Positions 52,977 to 62,018 of a DNA stretch of 64,000 bases are shown here, in pieces (the stretch's first letter is position 1; each line of letters opens with the position of its first letter). The stretch comes from an uncultured Roseicyclus sp. (lineage in GTDB: Bacteria > Pseudomonadota > Alphaproteobacteria > Rhodobacterales > Rhodobacteraceae): positions 830,397 through 894,396 of the forward strand of contig CANLLF010000003.1 of assembly GCA_947491935.1 (NCBI GenBank), written 5' to 3'. A model generated the notes under the pieces. That model did not search any database, was not told the DNA's origin, and saw only the letters and a program-made list of their open reading frames with translations. The translations under genes were made by a program, and so were the position numbers.

Positions 52977-53158
52977 TCCGCTGATAGTCGCCTCTCGAAA
53001 CGCCGCAGGACATCGGTCGGCGGGACGTTTCCCGCTGCGCCAGCGGTAGAATACTTTCAAACCGAAATAAATTCTGCAGCGGCTCCGATCCCGGAGACAC
53101 CGGCTGTTAACTCTTGTGGGTCACATCCTTGTCGCGGGTGAAGCGAAACGGGTGATCC

Positions 53159-54235
53159 ATGGGAATGCTACAGGATATTTTTGCCGATGGTCCGGCGGTG
53201 ACGCTGGATGGCAAGGCGGGGAATGCGGCGCGTGATGTCACGCCGTCACGTCTCACATCGCAGCAAAAGGCGGCCGTGATCGTGCGCCTTCTGCTGGGTC
53301 AGGGCGTATCGCCCGGCGTGGCGAAGCTTCCCACCCGGCATCAGGCCAAGCTGGCCCATACGATCTCGGGCCTTGGGCATATCGACCGCGCGACGCTGGC
53401 GGAAGTCGTCCGTGATTTCACCCATCGGATCGACAATCTGGCGCTCAGCTTCCCGGAGAACCTGTCGGAGACCCTTGAAATTCTGTCCCCTTTTCTGGCC
53501 GATGGCGTGCGCGACAACCTGACCGCCCAGGCTGAACTGGGCTCCGATCCATGGTCACGCGTCTCCAAGCAGCCGGTCAGCCGGTTGCGTCCGCTCCTTG
53601 ATAGCGAAAGCGCCGAAGTCTGTTCGGTCCTGTTGTCGAAACTCTCCGTCGCCAAGGCGGCGGAGCTGCTGTCGGACCTGTCGGAAGAGCGCGCCCAGAT
53701 CCTCGCCTATACCGTGTCGCTCACCGAGACGATCACACCGGATCTGGTAGAGCGGATCGGGGCCCATGTGGCCACGATCCTTGATGCGCAGCCGACGCAG
53801 GCCTTCACGAAAACCGCGGCGGAACGGATCGGCGCGATCCTCAATTCCACGCCGCAAGCGGCGCGGGATATGGTGCTCGACGGGCTCAACACGCGCAGCG
53901 CGCCCTTTGCCAGCGATGTGCGCAAATCGATCTTCGCCTTCCCCCATATCGCAATGCGCCTCAAGCCCGGCGATGCGCCTCTCGTGGTGCGCAAGGTGGA
54001 TGCCGAAACCTTGAGCGTTGCCATCGCCGCGGGCCTCTCCAGCGCGCCGTTGAGCGTCGAATTCCTGCTGGAAAACATCTCCAAACGCTTGGCCGAGCAA
54101 TTGCGCGACGAGGCCGAAGGCCTCGGCACACCCAAACCCGCCGAGGGTGAAGCCGCCATGGCCGATGTCGTCGCCGTGATCCGTGATCTGGAGGCGGCCG
54201 GCGAAATCAGCCTGTTGCCCCCGCCCGAGGACTAA
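53159..54235 (+). CDS. FliG-like protein (flagellar motor switch paralogue)
   Basis: 358 aa. N-terminal region LTSQQKAAVIVRLLLGQG and middle armadillo-like repeats resemble FliG; the C-terminal third (FAFPHIAMRLKPGDAPLVVRKVDAETLSVAIAAGL ... FLLENISKRLAEQLRDEAEGLG) is a FliG C domain with the charged pattern partly kept. The EHPQ motif of canonical FliG middle domain is replaced by DSESAEVCSVLLSKL. No other flagellar genes are near, so it is an orphan or second copy. Torque role is uncertain. Confidence 0.75.
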   Translation: MGMLQDIFADGPAVTLDGKAGNAARDVTPSRLTSQQKAAVIVRLLLGQGVSPGVAKLPTRHQAKLAHTISGLGHIDRATLAEVVRDFTHRIDNLALSFPENLSETLEILSPFLADGVRDNLTAQAELGSDPWSRVSKQPVSRLRPLLDSESAEVCSVLLSKLSVAKAAELLSDLSEERAQILAYTVSLTETITPDLVERIGAHVATILDAQPTQAFTKTAAERIGAILNSTPQAARDMVLDGLNTRSAPFASDVRKSIFAFPHIAMRLKPGDAPLVVRKVDAETLSVAIAAGLSSAPLSVEFLLENISKRLAEQLRDEAEGLGTPKPAEGEAAMADVVAVIRDLEAAGEISLLPPPED

Positions 54236-54287
54236 GTCGCGCACGGCCCCCCTCGCCCCCGGACCATGGGCGGCCTATATTCCGGCC

Positions 54288-55304
54288 ATGGTTCTGGAAT
54301 TCACCGAAGCGGGCATCTATTGCCCCGCCGCCGACGCCTACATCGATCCGTGGCGTCCCGTGCCCCGCGCGCTCATCACGCATGGGCATTCCGACCACGC
54401 CCGCCCGGGCCACGGCACCTACCTCGCAACCGATGCCGCCGCCCCGGTGATCCGCCATCGCCTGGGTGATATCCGCATCGAAACAACGCAATACGGCGTC
54501 GAACATCGGATGGGCGACGCCACGATCAGCTTTCATCCCGCCGGTCACGTCCCGGGCTCGGCCCAGATCCGGGTCGAGGTTGGCGGCGAGGTCTGGGTGG
54601 CATCAGGCGATTACAAAACCATCGATGATGGCCTGTCCGAACCGTTTGAGCCGGTGCGCTGCCATACCTTCATCACCGAAAGCACCTTTGGCCTGCCGAT
54701 CTATGATTGGCCGGATCAGGAGATCCTCCAGCGCGACCTCAACGCCTGGTGGGCGGGCTGCGTGGCCGAGGGCAAGCGCGCCGTCCTCGGCGTTTATGCC
54801 CTTGGCAAGGCGCAAAGGATCATGCGGCTTCTGGATCCGTCCATCGGCCCGATCCTGACCCATGGCGCGGTGGAGGCCACCAACAAGGTGCTGCGCGGTC
54901 AGGGCCAGATCCTGCCCGAGACGATCCATGTGACCGACGGTGTGGATGCCAAAAGCCACCCCAACGCGATTGTGCTGGCCCCGCCCTCGGCGCTGGGATC
55001 GGCCTGGATGAAGCGGTTCGGCACGGTCTCAACGGGTTTCGCATCCGGCTGGATGCGCCTGCGCGGGGTGCGGCGCCGCCGTGCGGCGGATCGCGGCTTC
55101 GTCGTCAGCGACCATGCCGATTGGAAAGGGCTGAACTGGGCCATCGCCCAAACCGGGGCTGAACGGGTCTTTGTCACCCACGGCTACACGGCCCAATTCT
55201 CAAAATGGCTGTCGGAACAAGGCTACGAGGCCGGTGTGGTCGAGACAGAATTCGGCGGCGAGAGCCTCGACGACGTGGAAGAGGCGGAGGTGACGGCGCC
55301 ATGA
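54288..55304 (+). CDS. ligase-associated DNA exonuclease
   Basis: 338 aa. Metallo-beta-lactamase/beta-CASP fold of the ligase-associated exonuclease family. Metal motif HGHSDHAR (32-39), SGDYK, FITESTFGLP, and a later SDHADWKGL are typical. It opens an operon: the hydrolase starts with ATGA overlap and the ATP-dependent ligase follows. In other genomes the set also includes a DEXH helicase and a phosphoesterase, not found here. Confidence 0.92.
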   Translation: MVLEFTEAGIYCPAADAYIDPWRPVPRALITHGHSDHARPGHGTYLATDAAAPVIRHRLGDIRIETTQYGVEHRMGDATISFHPAGHVPGSAQIRVEVGGEVWVASGDYKTIDDGLSEPFEPVRCHTFITESTFGLPIYDWPDQEILQRDLNAWWAGCVAEGKRAVLGVYALGKAQRIMRLLDPSIGPILTHGAVEATNKVLRGQGQILPETIHVTDGVDAKSHPNAIVLAPPSALGSAWMKRFGTVSTGFASGWMRLRGVRRRRAADRGFVVSDHADWKGLNWAIAQTGAERVFVTHGYTAQFSKWLSEQGYEAGVVETEFGGESLDDVEEAEVTAP

Positions 55305-56185
55305 AAGATCTCACGACAACCGATCGGTTCTGGCGCGGCATGGCGCGGTATCTGGACCGCAATGTTCTTCGGCTGATCCCGTCGCAGCCGGTTGTTCGCA
55401 AGCTGTTCGCAATCACGGCGCCCTTGGGCTCTGCCCTGCCACGCGCCTCCACGATGATCCGAAAACCCGATGGCTCGCTGCATATCCGCCCCGCCGGCAT
55501 CGCGCGCGATGCGCCGGTGCTCTACTATTTACACGGCGGTGGATTCACCATCGGCAGCCCGCGCACCCATGCGGCGCTGGCAGGCCATCTTGCGGCAGCC
55601 GCGGGCATGCGCGCCGTGTTGCCGAAGTATCGCCTTGCCCCGGAGCATCCGTTTCCCGCGGCCAAAACCGACGCCATTGCCGGGTTTGATGCACTTGTGG
55701 CCGACGGAACCCCGCCCGCCGCAATCTGCGGCGACAGCGCGGGTGGGTGCCTCGCCCTGCAAGTGGCCTGCCACGCCCGCGACACCGGCGCGCCGATGCC
55801 CGCCGCCTTGGGCCTGATGGCGCCGGTTGCCGATTTGTCAGGCGATATCGCAAGCCGGTTTGAGGCCGCGGAGGACGAGATCCTGATCCCCCCGGAATGG
55901 CCCGAGCGGATCAAGGATGTCTATTTGCCCGGCATGGCCCGCGATACGCCCGAGGTCTCACCGCTTTTCGCGGATCTCACCGGGCTGCCCCCCACCCTGA
56001 TCCAGGCGGGCGCGGGGGAGGCACTGGCCGGGGATGCCAAACGGCTTGTGGCGGCGATGGATGACGCCACGCTCGATCTCTGGCCCGGCCTGCCCCATAT
56101 CTGGCACCTCCATGCCGGGCGCGCACCGGCGGCCGACAACGCCATCGCGCAGATGGGGGCGTTCCTCGCCAGCAAGTTGCCGTGA
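55301..56185 (+). CDS. alpha/beta hydrolase (HSL-like)
   Basis: 294 aa. HGGGF oxyanion motif (78-82), nucleophile S146 in GDSAGG (144-149), and H near the end in GLPHIWHLHAGR. Hormone-sensitive-lipase-type hydrolase acting on an ester. Placed with ATGA and GTGA overlaps between exonuclease and DNA ligase genes, an odd position for a hydrolase. Link to DNA repair is not known. Confidence 0.88.
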   Translation: MKDLTTTDRFWRGMARYLDRNVLRLIPSQPVVRKLFAITAPLGSALPRASTMIRKPDGSLHIRPAGIARDAPVLYYLHGGGFTIGSPRTHAALAGHLAAAAGMRAVLPKYRLAPEHPFPAAKTDAIAGFDALVADGTPPAAICGDSAGGCLALQVACHARDTGAPMPAALGLMAPVADLSGDIASRFEAAEDEILIPPEWPERIKDVYLPGMARDTPEVSPLFADLTGLPPTLIQAGAGEALAGDAKRLVAAMDDATLDLWPGLPHIWHLHAGRAPAADNAIAQMGAFLASKLP

Positions 56186-57780
56186 AGGCGTTTGCGGCCC
56201 TCTTCACCGCGCTGGATCAGACCACCAAGACCAGCGTGAAGACAGCGGCGCTGGCCGAGTATTTCTCCACCGCGCCCGAAGATGACAGGATCTGGACCAT
56301 CGCGCTCCTGTCCGGCCGCCGTCCGCGCCGGGCGATCACCACGACGAAATTGCGCGAATGGGCGGCCGAGCATGCGGGCATTCCCCTGTGGCTTTTCGAG
56401 GCCTGTTATCCCGTGGTCGGGGATCTGAGCGAGACCATCGCGCTGGTCCTGCCCGAACCCAAGACCCGCATCGAAAAGAGCCTGAGCGGGTGGATTGCCA
56501 CGCTCCGCGGTCTCGACAACGCGGAGGACGACGTGCGCAAAGCCGCGATCCTGGAGGCCTGGGATGGTCTGCCGCCGATCGAGCGTTTCGTCTTCAACAA
56601 GCTGATCACCGGCGGCTGGCGTATGGGGGTGAGCCAAAAGCTGATGACGCGCGCGCTGGCCAAGGCCACGGGGATCGAGGAAGCCGAGCTGACGCACCGT
56701 CTGATGGGCGATTGGTCGCCCGACAGGGTCAGCTGGGACAGCCTGATCGAAGCGCCTGATCCCACGGCGGATCTGAGCCGCCCCTACCCGTTCTACCTGG
56801 CCTATCAGGTGGATGGGGAGCCACATGAACTTGGGGATGTAAGTGATTGGTTAGCCGAGAGAAAGTGGGACGGGATACGGGGGCAATTGATCCTGCGCGG
56901 CGGCGAACGCTACCTCTGGTCCCGCGGGGAAGAGTTGATGACCGACCGGTTCCCGGAATTCGCGCAGCTTGTTGATTTTCTGCCCCCGGGAACGGTCATG
57001 GATGGCGAGGTGCTGGCCTATGACCGCGAAGCCGAAACGCCGCTCTCGTTCAACAAGTTGCAGCCCCGGATCGGCCGCAAGACCGTGCCGAAAAAGCTGC
57101 TGGCCGAGGCGCCCTGCATCCTGATGGCCTATGACCTGCTGGAATGGCAAGGGGCCGACTTGCGGCGGACGCCGCTTGTCGACCGGCGCGCAATTCTTCA
57201 GGACGCGCTTGGCGCCCTGCCCGCGGACCTGCCCATTCGCCTGTCCCCGCGCGTCGAGGCGGAGACGTGGGACGACCTGGCAAACGCCCGTGCAATCAGC
57301 CGGGAGATCGGGGCCGAGGGGCTGATGCTCAAACGCCTGTCCGCGCCTTATCTGGCGGGCCGCAAGAAGGGGGATTGGTGGAAGTGGAAGGTCGATCCGC
57401 TGACCATCGACGCGGTCATGATCTATGCGCAGGCGGGTTCGGGCCGCCGCGCGACGCTTTACACCGATTTCACCTTCGCCGTCTGGAATGGCAACGATCT
57501 GGTGCCCTTCACCAAGGCCTATTCCGGCCTGACCGATGCGGAGTTTCGCGAGATCACCGCCTGGGTGCGCAAGAACACAACCGACCGCTTCGGCCCGGTG
57601 CGCGCCGTCATACCGCACCATGTCTTCGAAATCGCCTTCGAGGGCATCCAGGCCTCCCCCCGCCACAAATCCGGCGTCGCCCTGCGGTTCCCGCGGATGG
57701 CGCGCTGGCGCAAGGACAAACCGCTCAATGAGGCCAATACGCTGGAGGATCTCAACGCGATGCTGGCGCAGTATGGCTAA
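56182..57780 (+). CDS. ATP-dependent DNA ligase
   Basis: 532 aa. Nucleotidyltransferase motif I K228-W-D-G in AERKWDGIRG; GTVMDGEVLAY is motif III, EGLMLKRLSAPYLAGRKKGDWWKWK motifs IV-V. N-terminal DNA-binding domain 1-200. Starts with GTG in GTGA overlap with the hydrolase. The segment around motif I (56839-56880) uses a cluster of codons unusual for the window (GTA, AGT, TTA, AGA, ATA). Partner in a repair pathway with the exonuclease. Confidence 0.94.
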   Translation: MKAFAALFTALDQTTKTSVKTAALAEYFSTAPEDDRIWTIALLSGRRPRRAITTTKLREWAAEHAGIPLWLFEACYPVVGDLSETIALVLPEPKTRIEKSLSGWIATLRGLDNAEDDVRKAAILEAWDGLPPIERFVFNKLITGGWRMGVSQKLMTRALAKATGIEEAELTHRLMGDWSPDRVSWDSLIEAPDPTADLSRPYPFYLAYQVDGEPHELGDVSDWLAERKWDGIRGQLILRGGERYLWSRGEELMTDRFPEFAQLVDFLPPGTVMDGEVLAYDREAETPLSFNKLQPRIGRKTVPKKLLAEAPCILMAYDLLEWQGADLRRTPLVDRRAILQDALGALPADLPIRLSPRVEAETWDDLANARAISREIGAEGLMLKRLSAPYLAGRKKGDWWKWKVDPLTIDAVMIYAQAGSGRRATLYTDFTFAVWNGNDLVPFTKAYSGLTDAEFREITAWVRKNTTDRFGPVRAVIPHHVFEIAFEGIQASPRHKSGVALRFPRMARWRKDKPLNEANTLEDLNAMLAQYG

Positions 57781-57881
57781 GAAATAGGACCGATCCGGCC
57801 CGACCTGACGCGCGCGCCGCTGATGTGTTATACTGGTCCCGCACACGCACGATCTATCGGTCAACACGGAGGATCAGGACG

Positions 57882-58064
57882 ATGCAGACCAGCTCTCTCA
57901 GCCAATATGCCCACGCACTTTATGCCGCCCATGGCGACAAGGCCGAACACGAGGCCGCACTCAAGGCGCAGGCCGCCAACAAGGATGGCAACCCGGATGA
58001 AGCGGAGAAATGGCAAAACATCCGTATGCATATCAAGGAGTTACGTGGCGCGCGGCAGACCTGA
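57882..58064 (+). CDS. small hypothetical protein
   Basis: 60 aa, helical and charged: SLSQYAHALYAAHGDKAEHEAALKAQAANKDGNPDEAEKWQNIRMHIKELRG. Good RBS (GGAGGA) upstream. Resembles small conserved proteins in Rhodobacteraceae; no function known. Confidence 0.75.
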   Translation: MQTSSLSQYAHALYAAHGDKAEHEAALKAQAANKDGNPDEAEKWQNIRMHIKELRGARQT

Positions 58065-58129
58065 GCGCCAATTAGGCCAGATATCCGGAACCCGTCCGGC
58101 CCCTGTCGGACCGGACGGTAAAGACGTGC

Positions 58130-58846
58130 CTACTGGAACACGTAGCTCCGCGGCCATTCGCCGAAGTCGGCGGAGGCCACCCCGTTGCGCTCTGTTCCGG
58201 TGAAGGTGGGTTGCGACCCGAGGATCAGGATCGTCACCGGTCCGCCCTCAGCGGCGACGATGTGGCCACGATGTACGGCCGCGTTGCAGATCGGGCTGTC
58301 CGACGAATAGACATCCGTGCCCCAGATCGTTCCCCCGCCGAACTGGTCCGCCGGGCAGCTTAGCGTGAAGGTCTCGCCCAGAGCCTCGCCGATATCGAGC
58401 GCGTCGGCATTGTCCCCCCAGGTGATCGCCCGGGTCCCCGGCGTGGGGGCAGGTGCTACGGCGGCCAGCGGCTCCGCCCCGGTGATCTGGAGGCTCAGGC
58501 TCCAGGTGCCGTAATCCGATGTCGTCACGCCGTTCTGGCTGGAGCCTTCATAGGCCCCAAGCCCCGCCACCATGCGATAGCTGACGCGCCCGCCCTCGGC
58601 GGCATTGATCCAGCCGAAATGCTGTGCCGCGCCGCAGATGGAACTGTCGGATGTGTAGGTTCCGGTGCCCCAGACCGCGCCAGGCACGCCGCCGGGGGCG
58701 CACTCGACAGACCCGGTATCGCCGTCGGTCGTGGTGCCCTGGGTGATGGCGGTGGCGTTCCAGTCGGCCAACGCGGGCATGGCGCCAAGACAGGTCGCAG
58801 CGGCGACGATGGCGAGGCGGGTGAACGGGGTGGGCAGGGTCTTCAT
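58130..58846 (-). CDS. exported protein with two LCCL-like domains
   Basis: 238 aa. Signal peptide to about 27 (PALA). Two domains of about 95 aa each with the LCCL pattern: C-x-G-x(2)-W-G-T-x-Y-x-S-D-S-x-I-C-x-A-A-x-H-x-G-x-I and a closing G-x(2)-N-G-V-x(2)-S-x-x-G-x-W. The two copies (about 47-116 and 162-235) are tandem, with four cysteines in total. LCCL modules bind carbohydrate or lipopolysaccharide in eukaryotic and some bacterial secreted proteins. No catalytic region. Confidence 0.8.
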   Translation of the reverse strand: MKTLPTPFTRLAIVAAATCLGAMPALADWNATAITQGTTTDGDTGSVECAPGGVPGAVWGTGTYTSDSSICGAAQHFGWINAAEGGRVSYRMVAGLGAYEGSSQNGVTTSDYGTWSLSLQITGAEPLAAVAPAPTPGTRAITWGDNADALDIGEALGETFTLSCPADQFGGGTIWGTDVYSSDSPICNAAVHRGHIVAAEGGPVTILILGSQPTFTGTERNGVASADFGEWPRSYVFQ

Positions 58847-58951
58847 GAAAATGTCTCCGGCAGAACGTGAAATCTTCCCGCACACTGGCAGGGCCAGTGA
58901 CGTAGCGGCAAGGAAAATCCGGATCGAAGGAGATAAGATCGCGCGCTGCGA

Positions 58952-59731
58952 TCAGGCGACGTCGCAGACCGGAACCGGGCGTTTGCCCGCGGCCCAGGCC
59001 CGCGCGGCCTCACCAAACGCCGCGAAGAGCGGGCGGGAGACCGGATCTTCCGCCGCGCGGTATTCGGGGTGCCATTGCACCGACAGCGTAAAGCCCGGCG
59101 CATCGGCGATGTAGACGGCTTCGGGCGTGCCGTCCGGCGCGTGACCGTCGATCACGATCCGGTTGCCGGCCTGCTTGATCCCCTGCCCGTGCAGCGTATT
59201 CGTCATCACCTCCCGCGCGCCCATCAGGCGGTGGAATGGCCCGCCATCGGAAAACGTCACGGTGTGGCGCAGGGCAAATTTCTCTTCAATCGTGCCGTCG
59301 GGGGGCATGCGGTGGTTCATCCGGCCCGGCAGATCGCGGATTTCGGGGTAGAGCGACCCGCCCATGGCGACATTCACCTCCTGAAATCCCCGGCAGACGC
59401 CCAGAAACGGCTGCCCCCGATCCACGCAGGCCCGGATGAGCGGCAGGGCGACGGCATCGCGGGCGCGGTCAAACGCGCCATGGGCTTCGGTTTCATCCTC
59501 GCCATATTCCTCGGGGTGGACATTGGGCCGCCCGCCGGTGAACAGGAATCCGGCACAAACCTCCAGCAGATCATTCACCGATACGAACCGGGGATCGGCG
59601 GGGATCACCATCGGCAATCCGCCAGACACTTCGGCCACGGCTTCGGAATTCATCGTGCCCCCGGCATGGGTCGCGTACTGATCGTTGATCAGGTGGTGAT
59701 TTCCGATGATGCCGATAATGGGACGGGCCAT
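58952..59731 (-). CDS. class I glutamine amidotransferase-like hydrolase (PuuD-like)
   Basis: 259 aa. Peptidase C26 family: nucleophile C113 in FLGVCRGFQ, catalytic H221/E223 in WHPEY. Similar to gamma-glutamyl-GABA hydrolase PuuD and related proteins that cleave gamma-glutamyl amides. Divergent from cytochrome P450. Together with ggt and the ligase-like gene it gives three gamma-glutamyl enzymes in the window, though separated. Confidence 0.88.
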   Translation of the reverse strand: MARPIIGIIGNHHLINDQYATHAGGTMNSEAVAEVSGGLPMVIPADPRFVSVNDLLEVCAGFLFTGGRPNVHPEEYGEDETEAHGAFDRARDAVALPLIRACVDRGQPFLGVCRGFQEVNVAMGGSLYPEIRDLPGRMNHRMPPDGTIEEKFALRHTVTFSDGGPFHRLMGAREVMTNTLHGQGIKQAGNRIVIDGHAPDGTPEAVYIADAPGFTLSVQWHPEYRAAEDPVSRPLFAAFGEAARAWAAGKRPVPVCDVA

Positions 59732-59825
59732 GCTGCTTCCAAAGTTACCAGTGAGATCTTAAGTAGCGGTGCAGAGAGCGAAGGAAAAGGCGTTTGCCCG
59801 CGCAGATCGCCTTGCACTTGCGCAC

Positions 59826-61058
59826 ATGACGCCAAAATGGGCAGGTTCCATGGTCTATCGCCTGACTGATCCCGAGTTTCTGAACGATCCCGCCGCGCAA
59901 TTGGCCCGGATGCGGGCCGATGGGCCACTGGTGCATGTCAAGGTGCCGCTGATCGGCAAGACATGGGTCACAACCACCGATGACGCAGCCCGCAAGCTGC
60001 TGAAATCACCGGAGATGTTCCGCCGGGATCCCGCGCCGATCACCGGCAAGTCGCTGGCCCGCCGATTCTGGTGGATGCCGTCGGCGATCAAACCGATGCT
60101 CAACACGATGATCGTGCAGGACGATCCGGCCCATCGCCGCCAGCGCAAGCTTGTGGAATTGGCCTTCGCCCGCGCCACGATCGAGGATCTGCGCCCCGAG
60201 ATCACCCGGCTGGCCGACCAATTGCTCGACAGCCTCCCCGACGCGCCCTCGGTCGATATCGTCGCCCGCTATTCCCGGCCCCTGCCCTTCCTGACGATCT
60301 GCGCGCTTCTGGGCATTCCCGACGAGGCCCATGCCCGCCTGACGGCCCATATCGCCCCGCTCAGCCATGTCACCAACCCGCTCAAGGCGATCTATGCCGT
60401 GATGCGTCTGCGCGGTGTTCATAGTGATTTCCGCGAGATGTTCGCCGCCGCCCGCGCCGCCGCGCCCGGCCCCGGCCTGATCTCCGCCCTCGTCCATGCC
60501 GAGGATGAGGGAGAGCGGCTGTCGGATGACGAACTTCTGTCGATGGTCATGCTGCTGTTCCTGGCGGGCCATGAAACAACGGTGCATCTGATCAACAACG
60601 CCATTGTGGCGCTGTGGGGCGATCCCGCCCTGCGCACTCATTTTGACGCCCACCCCGAGACGCGGCACCTGATGATCGAGGAATTCGTGCGGTTCTATTC
60701 GCCGGTGATGATGACGAAGGGCATGTTTGCCGCCGAAGATACCGACATGCTCGGCGTGCCGATCAAGAAGGGCGACATGGTCAGTGCCTTCCTGATCGGG
60801 GCCAACCATGATCCCGACCGTGTGGAGGCCCCCGGCACATTTGACCCCGAAAGGCGCCCAAACGCCCATCTGGGCTTCGGGTTCGGGCCCCATGTCTGCC
60901 TTGGGATGCAACTGGCGCGGATGGAGGCGGCGGTGGCCATCGATCGCCTCTTCGCGCGGTTCCCGGACCTGTCGCTGGACGGCAAGACCGGTTGGCTCAA
61001 ACGCCCTGGCCTGCGGGCGCCAGCGGGCGTGCGGCTCCGCTTGGGCGCGCGGGCCTAG
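59826..61058 (+). CDS. cytochrome P450
   Basis: 410 aa from ATG 59826 (in-frame GTG at 59769 and ATG 59850 possible). Class I bacterial P450: I-helix AGHETT near 245-250, K-helix ExxR in EEFVRF, heme loop FGFGPHVCLGMQLAR with C358. Substrate unknown; no adjacent ferredoxin reductase. The stop codon shares CTAG with the convergent RidA gene (61055-61058). Confidence 0.94.
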   Translation: MTPKWAGSMVYRLTDPEFLNDPAAQLARMRADGPLVHVKVPLIGKTWVTTTDDAARKLLKSPEMFRRDPAPITGKSLARRFWWMPSAIKPMLNTMIVQDDPAHRRQRKLVELAFARATIEDLRPEITRLADQLLDSLPDAPSVDIVARYSRPLPFLTICALLGIPDEAHARLTAHIAPLSHVTNPLKAIYAVMRLRGVHSDFREMFAAARAAAPGPGLISALVHAEDEGERLSDDELLSMVMLLFLAGHETTVHLINNAIVALWGDPALRTHFDAHPETRHLMIEEFVRFYSPVMMTKGMFAAEDTDMLGVPIKKGDMVSAFLIGANHDPDRVEAPGTFDPERRPNAHLGFGFGPHVCLGMQLARMEAAVAIDRLFARFPDLSLDGKTGWLKRPGLRAPAGVRLRLGARA

Positions 61059-61435
61059 GCCGGAAGCTTCGCGGTCACCTCGATCTCGATCTTCATGCGC
61101 GGGTCCTGCAGGCCCACCACCATCATCGTGGCCGCTGGCCCTGCCTCTCCCAGCCACGCGCGGGTGACGGGCCAGCAGGCCTCCCACAGGTCCGGATCGG
61201 GCAACATGTAGGTGACCCGCACCACATCCCGCATCGCCGCGCCCGCCTCGTCCAACGCGGCGGCAATGTTGCGAAATGTCTGCTCGGCCTGGGCCCGGAC
61301 ATCCTCTTCGATTTCCATCGTCTCGTAGTCGAAGCCGGTTGTCCCCGCGACGAAAACCCAGCCATCCTGCACCACGGCGCGGGAATACCCGATCTGCCGC
61401 TCGAACTCGGAGCCTGATGAGATCAGCCGCTTCAT
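61055..61435 (-). CDS. RidA family protein
   Basis: 126 aa. RidA/YjgF fold with DGWVFVAGTTGFDYETM and VVRVTYML. Possibly detoxifies imine or enamine. ATGA overlap with the GlcG/HbpS-like gene. Shares CTAG stop with P450. The canonical arginine of active RidA is not evident at the C-terminus, so activity is uncertain. Confidence 0.9.
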   Translation of the reverse strand: MKRLISSGSEFERQIGYSRAVVQDGWVFVAGTTGFDYETMEIEEDVRAQAEQTFRNIAAALDEAGAAMRDVVRVTYMLPDPDLWEACWPVTRAWLGEAGPAATMMVVGLQDPRMKIEIEVTAKLPA

Positions 61436-61851
61436 GCGCTGGCCTCCAGCCCGGCTGCTTCGATGCCCGCGACGGCGGCGGCGGCATCATTGTCGGACGT
61501 ATCGCCGGTGACGCCCACCGCGCCCACCACCGTGCCGCCCTCGATCACCAGAACTCCACCGGGCACGGGGATGACCTTGCCACCGTAGACGCCGTTCACG
61601 GCGGCCATGAAATAGGCCTGCGCCTCGGCCCGCGCCATCTGCGCGCTGCCCGGCATTCCCAGCATCACCGCGCCATAGGCCTTGCCCTGGGCGATCTCGA
61701 ACCGCCCCGGCGCCGCGCCGTCCTCCCGCTCGAAGGCCAGCACATGGCCGCCCGCATCCAGCACCACGACCGAGAGCGGCTTCAGGCCCATATCCCGCCC
61801 GGTTTGCCGCGCCACGGCGATCATCGTCCGCGCCTGTTCCAGTGAAATCAT
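61432..61851 (-). CDS. GlcG/HbpS-like heme-binding family protein
   Basis: 139 aa. DUF336 fold: KPLSVVVLDAGGHVLAFEREDGAAPGRFEIAQGKAYGAVMLGM and GGVLVIEGGTVVGAVGVTGDTSDNDAAAAVAGIEAA are family markers. HbpS-like proteins bind heme; function here unknown. Overlaps RidA gene by ATGA. Confidence 0.87.
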   Translation of the reverse strand: MISLEQARTMIAVARQTGRDMGLKPLSVVVLDAGGHVLAFEREDGAAPGRFEIAQGKAYGAVMLGMPGSAQMARAEAQAYFMAAVNGVYGGKVIPVPGGVLVIEGGTVVGAVGVTGDTSDNDAAAAVAGIEAAGLEASA

Positions 61852-62018
61852 ATCCCGTTCTCCACACGAAATGTCTCTCGCGGCACCCTTCCCCCGTTTG
61901 CCGCCGGGCGCAACCACGCGCGGTCACCGGCACGCGGCACAGCCGGTCCGGACGCGCGCAGATGTTACTTTGTGTCATCCACCTGCCGCCCTACCTTGCC
62001 GGGCAGAAAGGCCCATTG

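Noticed and set aside
53101-53158. CtrA box before the FliG-like gene
   Set aside because: Only one TTAAC half-site is present; the second half at the right spacing is missing.
54236-54287. LexA box before the repair operon
   Set aside because: No GTTC-N7-GTTC or GAAC-N7-GAAC motif in the short gap.
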